From Paenisporosarcina sp. TG20 (GTDB lineage: Bacteria; Bacillota; Bacilli; Bacillales_A; Planococcaceae): 64,000 nucleotides of DNA. Positions 9,774 through 17,014 of the stretch are shown here, in pieces. The notes below the pieces were generated by a model, which saw only the letters and a list, made by a program, of their open reading frames with translations, had not been told where the DNA came from and did not search any database. Positions within the stretch are counted from its first letter, which is position 1. Every line of letters starts with the position of its first letter. The translations under genes were made by a program, and so were the position numbers. The stretch lies in assembly GCF_000286315.1 (NCBI RefSeq), contig NZ_ALJG01000365.1:1-64000 (forward strand). Reading direction: 5' to 3'.

Positions 9774-9940
9774 TTGGATAAATTAGTAAGTAAATAATAA
9801 ATACTTCTGACAAAAAGGTTAAAACAAAGCCGGATTTCGTAAACTTTATCTATAATAGAATTACTCTAACTATCCAAGCAGTAAAAAAACTTTCATCTAT
9901 GACATCGTTCAAGTATTAAGAATTTCACAAGACATATCCA

Positions 9941-9977
9941 GGAGTAGTCGGAATTGCATTTTCGGCTACTCCTTTTT
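9941..9977 (+). terminator. Strong orphan intrinsic terminator
   Basis: A stem of about 13 pairs (GGAGTAGTCGGAA with TTTTCGGCTACTCC, including wobbles) followed by TTTTT. No gene ends just upstream, so it may end a small RNA or be the remains of a lost gene. Confidence 0.7.
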
Positions 9978-10113
9978 GTGAAAAAAAGAATGATTAGTAG
10001 GTTTCATTTAACGATACAGGTTAACTGTAATTTGTTTTTAGTTGCCCTTACCATCATGGTAAACGAACATAGACTACTATTGTTAGTTAAACAAAAATAG
10101 GAGTTGAGTTAAA

Positions 10114-10374
10114 ATGAATGATCATTACCGTTATAACCCACATCACCAGAATCAAAATCCTCATCACAACCTATATCATTTTAAAAACAAGGTGTTGAAC
10201 GAAGTCGAGGGAATTGTTCAATACGGATTAAAAGAAGGGCAATATACTTCCTACACACATGCATTACGAGAAGTTTCAGCTATTGCATATCTTATGGGTA
10301 TGGGATATGAACCTATGATAGCCAGACAAATGGTTGAATCTTGGGAAATCAACGAAACATTTTATCCGCAATAA
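10114..10374 (+). CDS. Small hypothetical cytoplasmic protein
   Basis: An 86-residue protein. The N-terminus (residues 1-24) is rich in His, Asn, Gln and Tyr, resembling a flexible or metal-binding tail. Residues 25-86 look helical and soluble, with no signal peptide or membrane segment. ATG 10114 follows ATAGGAGTTGAG, a good ribosome site, which supports it as a real gene. It is monocistronic between non-coding stretches. I do not recognise the family and give no function. Confidence 0.6.
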   Translation: MNDHYRYNPHHQNQNPHHNLYHFKNKVLNEVEGIVQYGLKEGQYTSYTHALREVSAIAYLMGMGYEPMIARQMVESWEINETFYPQ

Positions 10375-10833
10375 TACTCAGGAAAGATAAAGGCAATAGG
10401 TCGTTTTAATTTAATATTTGACGAATATTCATTAACTATGTGTGAGGCTATAAAACTGTATAGGAAGTTTTGTAGGGCTATACAATATTCAATTACAAAA
10501 GGAATATGGAATACGTTATGGAAAAGCTTTTAGATTAATTTAATTAAGAGATTACTGTCAATGTAGCCCCTTTTGAATGGGGCTCTTCAAGTTTATATCA
10601 ATTAAAAATAATCGATAAAATGATTTCGCTTTCACTTTAAGTCCTACTTGATCTTTAAGATCAATAAGAATTAAACTTGTAAATTTTACTAAAAAGTATC
10701 TTTGATAAGTATATATTCATTTGATATGTTGATTAAACTCTTAAAATGTTAAAAGGCATAGATTAATAACAGGAAGCTAATTTTTATTTTTTCTCGGAGT
10801 TGCAAACAATTTTTTTAAAAAGGAGTACATACA
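10375..10833. other. Intergenic stretch with one hairpin
   Basis: About 460 AT-rich bases without a supported gene. A hairpin AGCCCC...GGGGCT (10565-10584) lacks a following T-run, so it is only a weak terminator candidate. The leader of the LCP gene ends with AAAAAGGAG before its ATG. Confidence 0.5.
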
Positions 10834-11811
10834 ATGAACCGCCACGATTATCGAAAGACGAAGGCTAAAAGAAGTAGGACAATCGTTAAAATTGGGCTGG
10901 TTTTCTCTTTAATTTTGTTAGGTAGTCTAACAACGTATGGTGTTTATTTAATGAAAAAAGCTGAAAGCGCTGCGGGAAATGCGTACGAAACCGCTGGTGG
11001 TCGTATGAAATCGGAGCTCCGAGACAAAGAAGTGGAACCGTTAACGGATAATGTCTCCATTTTATTCATCGGAGTGGATGATAGTGCGAAAAGAGAACAG
11101 GATGGAACAGACACTAGCCTTTCGGATGCCTTGATGTTCGCTACCTTGAATAATACAGAGCACTCTATAAAACTGGTTAGTATACCACGTGACACTTATA
11201 CGTATATTCCGGCTGCGGGTTATGCAGACAAAATCACACATGCATATGGCTATAACGGTCCTCTATCGACCATTGAAAGTGTGGAACAATTACTCGAAGT
11301 ACCGGTCGATTACTATGTGAAAGTGGATTTTGACGCATTCATTGATGTGGTCGAAGCAGTAGGCGGAATCGAAGTTGAAGTCCCTTATGATCTGGAAGAG
11401 CAGGATGAGAATGATCAACAGGGAGCCATTAAGCTTAAACAGGGATTGCAGCATCTTGATGGCAGAGAAGCATTGGCACTCGCGAGGACCCGTCACTACG
11501 ACAATGATATCCAGAGAGGACAACGACAGCAAGTGATCCTGGAAGCAATTTTAGACGAAGTGCTCTCAGCTAGTTCCTTTATGAGATATGGAGAAGTGAT
11601 TGATGCAGTTGGAAACAACATGAAAACCGATATGACATTAGATGAAATGCAAGCATTTTTTGAATATGCCAAAGACGGGATGCCCTCAATTGAAAACCTA
11701 ACACTTGCTGGATATGATGATATGTCCACTAACTTCTACTACTGGAAACTTGATGAAGAGGAGTTGCAGCAAACTCAACTTCTACTTCAGAAACACTTAG
11801 AAATAGAGTAA
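10834..11811 (+). CDS. LytR-CpsA-Psr (LCP) family wall polymer ligase
   Basis: A 325-residue membrane-anchored extracellular enzyme. A basic N-terminus and one transmembrane anchor (about 20-40) precede an LCP domain (about 70-240) with ILFIGVDDS, the SDALMFATLN block, the Arg/Asp motif VSIPRDTY, and HLDGREALALARTRHYDND near its end. Family members transfer undecaprenyl-linked teichoic acids or polysaccharides onto peptidoglycan. Which polymer is handled here is unknown; the ligase and flippase genes at 20-23 kb are possible partners only by inference. ATG 10834 follows AAAGGAG. A terminator lies 90 bases downstream, so it is probably monocistronic. Confidence 0.93.
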   Translation: MNRHDYRKTKAKRSRTIVKIGLVFSLILLGSLTTYGVYLMKKAESAAGNAYETAGGRMKSELRDKEVEPLTDNVSILFIGVDDSAKREQDGTDTSLSDALMFATLNNTEHSIKLVSIPRDTYTYIPAAGYADKITHAYGYNGPLSTIESVEQLLEVPVDYYVKVDFDAFIDVVEAVGGIEVEVPYDLEEQDENDQQGAIKLKQGLQHLDGREALALARTRHYDNDIQRGQRQQVILEAILDEVLSASSFMRYGEVIDAVGNNMKTDMTLDEMQAFFEYAKDGMPSIENLTLAGYDDMSTNFYYWKLDEEELQQTQLLLQKHLEIE

Positions 11812-11900
11812 TTAAATTTCCAAAGTGATGGTAATAAAACTATAAGTAATCGACTCCGGGAACATCTGGACATTTAAGCAGTATCTGTATAAGCTTCAAA

Positions 11901-11934
11901 TAAAGCTCGCCTAGTGCATAGGTGGGCTTTATTT
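11901..11934. terminator. Intrinsic terminator after the LCP gene
   Basis: A 13-base stem (TAAAGCTCGCCTA with TAGGTGGGCTTTA) has a five-base GTGCA loop and then an AT-rich tail. It lies between the LCP gene and the convergent hydrolase gene and may serve both strands. Confidence 0.75.
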
Positions 11935-12070
11935 AACGGTTACGAATAAGAGTAGAAAAGAAGTCCATTAGAATTCAAAAGAGGATAATTTACTTTAAAT
12001 AATGCATCATCTTAGCATTAATGTCTACACCCTACATTCCGCAGCAGGATGCCTGTACTAATATCTCGTT

Positions 12071-12925
12071 TCATACACTGAGAGATAGATTCCAATTCTT
12101 ACGTATTTCATTAACTACAACATCCGGTTTATCCCAATGCAACATATGGGTTGTATCTTCAATCAACTGGACATGGCCATTGGCTTTTTGTCTAAATATA
12201 TCTGATGCAATAGTTCGTTCATCATCCATTTGCATTGGTAACGTCGCCCTCAATAATTGGATATGTGGTGGCAATTGTTGATAAATGTCTTCAGTTTCAT
12301 GCTTATGCATGGCTTGAATTATATGTTTTGCCGTTGTTCCTCTTGCATGCCAAATTACTTTATTGTTCAATTGGATACCTAGATCTTTAACTGCAACTTC
12401 CAAAAGAGGAGACCATCTAGAGTAGACTCTTTTTTCAGTTGTTAGGAACTCAACCCAGTTATTAAAGACGTATTCTTCAAAGTCTTTTTCGTAATAAGCT
12501 ATTTCTTGCTCCATAGATTTTCCCCCGCGCCATTTAGTCTGGTACCCACCATCAATGAGAATTGTGCCTATCACCCTATTAGGGAAAATAGACAAGTAAT
12601 ACAGTGATACAAAACTTCCCCAAGAATGGGATAAGAAATAAAATCTATTAATTTCAAGAATATCTAAAATACGATGAAGCCATAAAGCAAGATAAGGATA
12701 TTCATATTTTTCGGCATCCAAAAAAGGAGGAGTTTTACCGTGTCCAGGAGCATCTAATGAAACTATTCGATAATCTTCTTTCAATTTTTCAGCAATTTCA
12801 ATAAAGCTTAGGCTAGTACTACCTAATCCATGAAGACAAAAGATTACCGGATGCCTTTTGTCCCCCCATTCCGTAATATGTACATCTAAATCATTGTCTT
12901 TAATATAATATCTTTTCATCTTCAT
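12071..12925 (-). CDS. Alpha/beta hydrolase
   Basis: A 284-residue soluble hydrolase of unknown substrate. The fold is shown by the HGLG oxyanion motif (residues about 31-34), LDAPGHGKT, and a nucleophile elbow SHSWGS. In the elbow the first Gly of GxSxG is replaced by Ser but the nucleophilic Ser is present. The catalytic His is probably in TTHMLHWDKPD near the C-terminus. ATG 12925 follows AAAGGTGG. It lies about 300 bases downstream of a broken paralogue in the same orientation; the two were probably once an operon or tandem duplication. Esterase, lipase or lactonase activities are all possible. Confidence 0.87.
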   Translation of the reverse strand: MKMKRYYIKDNDLDVHITEWGDKRHPVIFCLHGLGSTSLSFIEIAEKLKEDYRIVSLDAPGHGKTPPFLDAEKYEYPYLALWLHRILDILEINRFYFLSHSWGSFVSLYYLSIFPNRVIGTILIDGGYQTKWRGGKSMEQEIAYYEKDFEEYVFNNWVEFLTTEKRVYSRWSPLLEVAVKDLGIQLNNKVIWHARGTTAKHIIQAMHKHETEDIYQQLPPHIQLLRATLPMQMDDERTIASDIFRQKANGHVQLIEDTTHMLHWDKPDVVVNEIRKNWNLSLSV

Positions 12926-12973
12926 TCAATTTAACCACCTTTTACTTGGGCATTGTTCCAGCTATCACCCTAT

Positions 12974-13875
12974 TCAATAAGAAGTTTGTTTAATAACTTT
13001 AAGGATTCCATTAACCACAATATCAGGACGATCTAGGTGCACAGCATGAGTTGATTGTTTGGCAAATAATAATATACTGTTTCGGGAAAGAGTAATTTGC
13101 TTCTTAATTAATTCGTGCCATGTTTGTTCAAATAATTGTATTTCCCACTCCGGTAAACCTTCTTCAATCCCGATTCGGGTATTAAACTCCTTATCTCGAC
13201 CAATGACTAAGAGAGGCACATTATTTATTCCTCCTAAACTCTTGATAACTTGGCATCTTTTCCCCAGTTCTTTATTTCAGAGTGCATAGCTTTATATAAG
13301 GAAGGTTTTTGTTGAAATTCAATTAGTCTTTGTTGTATTTCATCGGGCAATTGCTTTTGTTTATGTGTAAGAATAGGGTTTATTATTTCACTTAATTCAT
13401 CTTGTTTCATTAATGAATAAGAGGTACATTTTTCAAGCCATACTTCATCGGTAGATTCCCTATTTAAAACAGGTAAATCTAACTTATCCAAAATATTTAA
13501 ATCCACTGAAGTAGAATCTACTAATACTAAAGCTCTAACGTTTTTATTGTACATTTTGACGTAATGCTGTGCACATAGACCACCGTAAGAATGACCAACT
13601 AATATTACAGGTTCTGCTATTTTCAAAAGGGCTAATAATGCATGAAGTTCTTCTGCAGCATCATGAGTATTTCGGTTATCATCACCTATTTCACTCTCAC
13701 CAAGTCCAGGTCGATGAAACATCAAAACTTGATTTGTTTTACTTAATGTCTCGAAAACTTCGTACCACTCCTCAAATGAGCAACCCATCCCGGTCAGGAT
13801 CACAATGGGAATACCGTGTTGACCCTTTTGTAAAACCTCAACTTTCTTGTCATTTATCACCACAAAATGCTTCAT
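12974..13875 (-). pseudogene. Frameshifted alpha/beta hydrolase
   Basis: The N-terminal part (13875 to about 13234) encodes 213 residues with ILTGMGCSFEEW, HRPGLGESE and the nucleophile elbow VGHSYGG. The frame then hits TAG just after KLSRV. The C-terminal part (GINNVPLLVIGRDKEF to STHAVHLDRPD, with the catalytic Asp and His) continues in the -1 frame to 12974. A single-base loss near 13235 explains this, since no classic slippery heptamer lies there. The ATG at 13875 has an AAAGGGG ribosome site. The protein is probably non-functional because the catalytic His is separated from the Ser. A sequencing error would restore a hydrolase of about 300 residues. Confidence 0.8.
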
Positions 13876-14018
13876 ATTAATTGCCCCTTTATTGAATTAT
13901 AACAAGAAACTAAATTCATATATATGTATGAAAATGGATTGATTAAAAGGCCAAAAGCGTTGCTATGAACTTTGTTTATAATCATCATTTTCACTGAACC
14001 TGATATGAGTAAAAAGGT

Positions 14019-14050
14019 GTATTTATTTGTATACTATTACAAATAAATAC
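14019..14050. promoter_or_regulatory. Perfect 13-base dyad, candidate operator of the diguanylate cyclase gene
   Basis: GTATTTATTTGTA (14019-14031) and TACAAATAAATAC (14038-14050) are exact inverted repeats separated by six bases. The dyad lies directly upstream of a TATAAT box at 14054-14059 and covers the place where a -35 element would sit. That placement suggests a repressor or activator site. No T-run follows, so it is not a terminator. Confidence 0.55.
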
Positions 14051-14153
14051 GAGTATAATAGGTATAAAGTATATTAATTCTACTTGATTTCCTTGGACTT
14101 AGTGGCTATTATTGGTAGAATGATTACAGGATTTTAAAATAGGAGTTTTGTAT

Positions 14154-15242
14154 ATGGAATCAATGGTATTTTTCTTTTTAGAGAATATGGCGTTAATTAT
14201 TGCCTTGATGTTTTTAGCTTTGAAAGGAAAGGAATTACTCCTTTTAAATATTAAGAGCCCTTTTATGTGGTTGTGGTTATCTTCTTTTTTCATAGGTTTT
14301 TTAACTTTTTCGGTTATGTATAACTCATTAGATTATGAGGGAATGCATTTGGATTTAAGAGAGGTTCCTTTATATTTTATCTCTTACGTGGGTGGATGGA
14401 AGTTAGGGATTATATCTAGTATTTTTCCTTCATTTTACCGATTTCACCTTGGAGGCCCTACGGCTTTACATGGGATTTTATTATCAATTTTACTCCCTGT
14501 ATTAATTGGTGCTTTATTTCACAATAAAAAAACATTTAATCCAACTCTTAATATAATTAGCATTAAACGTATGATGATAGGACTTGTCATATTTGAAATC
14601 ATCAAATCATTTTTAATGATTTGGACAACGCCAGCTACACTTTCTATAACAATAGCGATGTTCTTTTTTGCATTTATTGCCGTTTTAGCTATGGGACTTA
14701 TGTTGAATGATGCTCACCAAAATATAATTTCAAGAAGAGAACTTGAATATCAATCCAATCGAGACTCAATGACTAATTTACCGAATATACGATATTTTAA
14801 TAGAAAAGTTGAAAACCTTATTTATCAAAAAAAACCAATTGCTATTTCCATGTTTGATATTGATTATTTTAAATCTTATAATGACACACATGGTCATCAA
14901 AAAGGTGATTTGTTACTTAGAACCCTAGGGCAACTTTTAACTGATAGTGTAAGTAAAGAAGATTTTATCGCTAGGTATGGGGGAGATGAATTCATTATTT
15001 GTTTTTCTAATGTATCTAACCCAGAAGATGTTACTAACGCTACGAATTTGTTCCTAAAGAACGTCGAGGAATACAATTTCGAAGGAGAAGAAACACAGCC
15101 AGGGGGTAAATTAACCATTTCTATGGGGGTTAGTTTTTCATCTGAAAATCAAACATTAGAACAAATAATTGAAGAAACCGACAGTGCTTTATATCATTCA
15201 AAAAAACATGGAAGAAACCAAATCACTATATACGGATTATGA
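14154..15242 (+). CDS. Membrane-bound diguanylate cyclase (5TMR-LYT-like sensor plus GGDEF)
   Basis: A 362-residue signalling enzyme predicted to make cyclic di-GMP. Residues 1-190 contain about six membrane segments resembling the 5TMR_LYT sensor module (VPLYFISYVGGWKLG; LGGPTALHG). Residues 200-360 form a GGDEF domain with an intact RYGGDEF active loop and metal-binding Asp in MFDIDYFKSYND. No RxxD inhibitory site is seen five residues before GGDEF. The ATG at 14154 is chosen because AGGAG lies eight bases upstream; a TTG at 14148 is too close. The promoter region carries a perfect dyad. No phosphodiesterase is adjacent. Confidence 0.9.
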   Translation: MESMVFFFLENMALIIALMFLALKGKELLLLNIKSPFMWLWLSSFFIGFLTFSVMYNSLDYEGMHLDLREVPLYFISYVGGWKLGIISSIFPSFYRFHLGGPTALHGILLSILLPVLIGALFHNKKTFNPTLNIISIKRMMIGLVIFEIIKSFLMIWTTPATLSITIAMFFFAFIAVLAMGLMLNDAHQNIISRRELEYQSNRDSMTNLPNIRYFNRKVENLIYQKKPIAISMFDIDYFKSYNDTHGHQKGDLLLRTLGQLLTDSVSKEDFIARYGGDEFIICFSNVSNPEDVTNATNLFLKNVEEYNFEGEETQPGGKLTISMGVSFSSENQTLEQIIEETDSALYHSKKHGRNQITIYGL

Positions 15243-15338
15243 TTAATATAAAGTGTTAAGTATCTAAAGTTTGTTGCCATATGAAACTTTCTTAGCATAC
15301 ATATTATGTAACTCTTTCATAGAGTGATATGAAAACAG

Positions 15339-15378
15339 GAAAGCCCTGCTCGGAACAAGATTCCGATCAGGGCTTTTT
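15339..15378. terminator. Bidirectional terminator between the cyclase and GNAT genes
   Basis: GAAAGCCCTGCTCGGA pairs with TCCGATCAGGGCTTT around a short loop, and T-runs flank it on both strands. The stop codon of the GNAT gene (15367-15369) lies inside the right arm, so the end of that gene doubles as the terminator. Confidence 0.85.
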
Positions 15379-15936
15379 GATGATTTTTGCATAAATGCAC
15401 GTATCGGTTAATTGTTTTCCGTCTACTGAGAGGTCCTCATTTTCTAGAATCCCTTCCAGTCGGAAACCTAACTTTTCAGGTACGGCACGACTTTTCAAGT
15501 TTTCCGATTCTGTTCGTATTTCTACTCGTTTCATTTCAAGATCATCAAGTGCGTAACTGCATAATTTTTCAATGGCCTCCATCATATAACCATTTCCACT
15601 ATGCTTCGTATCGATCCAATAACCTATTTCCAGTTTTTGAACTTCCCAGTCGATGTTGTGAAAACCTGTGGTTCCGATGAATTCTTCCGTATCTTTATTA
15701 AAAATTAGGAAGCGTAAAGCGGTTCTACTTACAAAACTAGCAATGGATTGTCTGATGTTTGCCTCTGTATCTTCTGGGGTTGGCATGGTTTGTGCAAAAG
15801 GTAACCATTCTTTTAACTCGTCTATTGATGATGCAATCGCACGATTCACGACTTCTCCATCACCTATTTGAGGCATACGTAAAACCAATCGCTTTGTTTC
15901 AAGTGTTGTAACTACATCTTTTAATAGGCTATTCAT
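15367..15936 (-). CDS. GNAT N-acetyltransferase, RimJ/RimL-like
   Basis: A 189-residue acetyl-CoA-dependent transferase. It has the family N-terminus LETKRLVLRMPQIGDGE, a central strand block (FIGTTGFHNIDWEVQKLEIG) and an acetyl-CoA-binding region in WIDTKHSGNGYMMEAIEKL. In place of the usual N.aS..v.EK it reads NLKSRAVPEKLGF. Relatives acetylate ribosomal protein N-termini or small molecules; the substrate here is unknown. ATG 15936 is preceded by TTAAGGAG on the minus strand. The gene converges on the diguanylate cyclase gene through a shared terminator. Confidence 0.9.
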   Translation of the reverse strand: MNSLLKDVVTTLETKRLVLRMPQIGDGEVVNRAIASSIDELKEWLPFAQTMPTPEDTEANIRQSIASFVSRTALRFLIFNKDTEEFIGTTGFHNIDWEVQKLEIGYWIDTKHSGNGYMMEAIEKLCSYALDDLEMKRVEIRTESENLKSRAVPEKLGFRLEGILENEDLSVDGKQLTDTCIYAKIIKKP

Positions 15937-16370
15937 ACGAATTCTCCTTAATAAGAAATTATTCCTATACTTTTATAATAATGGGTTTTCGTTTGTAATA
16001 TCAAGATAAATTATCTAAAGGATGACGTTACTTGATTCAGGTCACGACTATTTCTTACGGTTAATTCTAAAGCGGTTCAATGGACGTTCAGAATATTAGT
16101 CATATCTCTATTAAAAAGTCATCGTAATGGTCAATACAAACAATTACTAATTCTCTAGTATATAAGTAATACGATTAGCATAAAGAGGCCATTGAAACTC
16201 TTTTTTCAATGGTATTTAAATGTTGCGTTTAGAGTTTATTATATCAACAAAACTAGGAGGGAATAATCGGGATAATGTTTACAAAAGAGTTACATAGACT
16301 TAATAAATTGAGAGTCAAAATTTGATACGATGTAATTGATTCATCATTTCAAATAAAAGGAGAGAATTGT
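15937..16370. other. Intergenic stretch upstream of a decayed phosphatase gene
   Basis: About 430 AT-rich bases between the GNAT start and the pseudogene. I see no supported gene or strong terminator. A hairpin-like CATTGAAACTC...TTTTTTCAATG (about 16190-16212) is present. Promoters for both flanking genes probably lie here but none is convincing by eye. Confidence 0.4.
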
Positions 16371-16749
16371 ATGCATATGTGGAAAAAAATATAGGTTTCA
16401 GCATTGGCAATTCCATTAGTTTTTAGTGATTCTGTGGTAATGCAAGGGTTAGTTGCTGCAAGTAATGACGTCACTCGTGAGGAGATTATTAAATCTATAA
16501 ACCAATCTATGGATATTGGATTTGGGAAAGGAAATTCGATTTCTAAAGGAAGACCAACAGTTGAACTACGTATCTTAGGTATAACAATATTCATACAAAT
16601 TTCATGAACTATGACTATTACAAAGACGCAAATCAAACAGTTTAGGTCTTGCGAAAACAGCCACATTAAAGTTGGAAGACAGGGAAGAGTACCCATCTAT
16701 AACTGCTATGGAATTAATTAAATATGATGCGGCTACTCTGGGTAATCAC
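16371..16749 (+). pseudogene. Decayed CpdB/YfkN-like cyclic-nucleotide phosphodiesterase / nucleotidase
   Basis: ATG 16371 follows AAAAGGAG and begins a signal peptide that is cut by an in-frame TAG at 16392-16394, continuing VSALAIPLVF. After VELRILG the frame shifts and resumes as HTNFMNYDYYKDANQT, then shifts again to give GLAKTATLKLE, and ends abruptly at KYDAATLGNH. These blocks match the start of the metallophosphatase domain of 2',3'-cyclic-nucleotide phosphodiesterase/3'-nucleotidases. The text between LAKTATL and the GNH metal motif is far too short, so there is an internal deletion, and everything after GNH is missing. It sits just upstream of an intact 5'-nucleotidase, suggesting a former tandem pair. 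Confidence 0.7.
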
Positions 16750-17014
16750 ATTCTGCGACTTTTTTATTTGTTGCAGAAGCTAAATAACATTGAAAATTAA
16801 TCAAATAGATTGTTAACACAAAAAAGTATCATACTATTCTATTAAAACTCTACTTTTTATTGCTATAGACCTTGTTAAATAAAAAGTTAATTGGTAAAAT
16901 AAAACTGTATAGGAACGTTTTTATATTTTCATTATCATTGTAAAGTCTATTAATCTTTGCAAAAAAAATGTGAGTATGAAAAGGTATTCCTAAAAAAAAA
17001 TAGGATGGTGGACA

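Larger units (their letters stand above)
9251..10113. other. Gene-poor interval with repeat fragments
   Basis: About 860 bases without an intact gene. In order it holds a short inverted-repeat element (9361-9462), a broken small membrane ORF (9493-9648), a fragment of the structured repeat family (9735-9773), a TATAAT-like box at 9850-9855 without a good -35, and a strong orphan terminator (9941-9977). Confidence 0.5.

Noticed and set aside
10565-10584. AGCCCC/GGGGCT hairpin as terminator of the 86-residue gene
   Set aside because: It is 190 bases downstream and lacks a T-run on either strand.
12021-12281. Open frame on the plus strand opposite the hydrolase
   Set aside because: It lies antisense within a clear alpha/beta hydrolase gene, has no ribosome site and no family-like sequence.
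13210-13240. Programmed frameshift in the split hydrolase
   Set aside because: No X_XXY_YYZ heptamer lies at the junction; a simple single-base loss is the better explanation.
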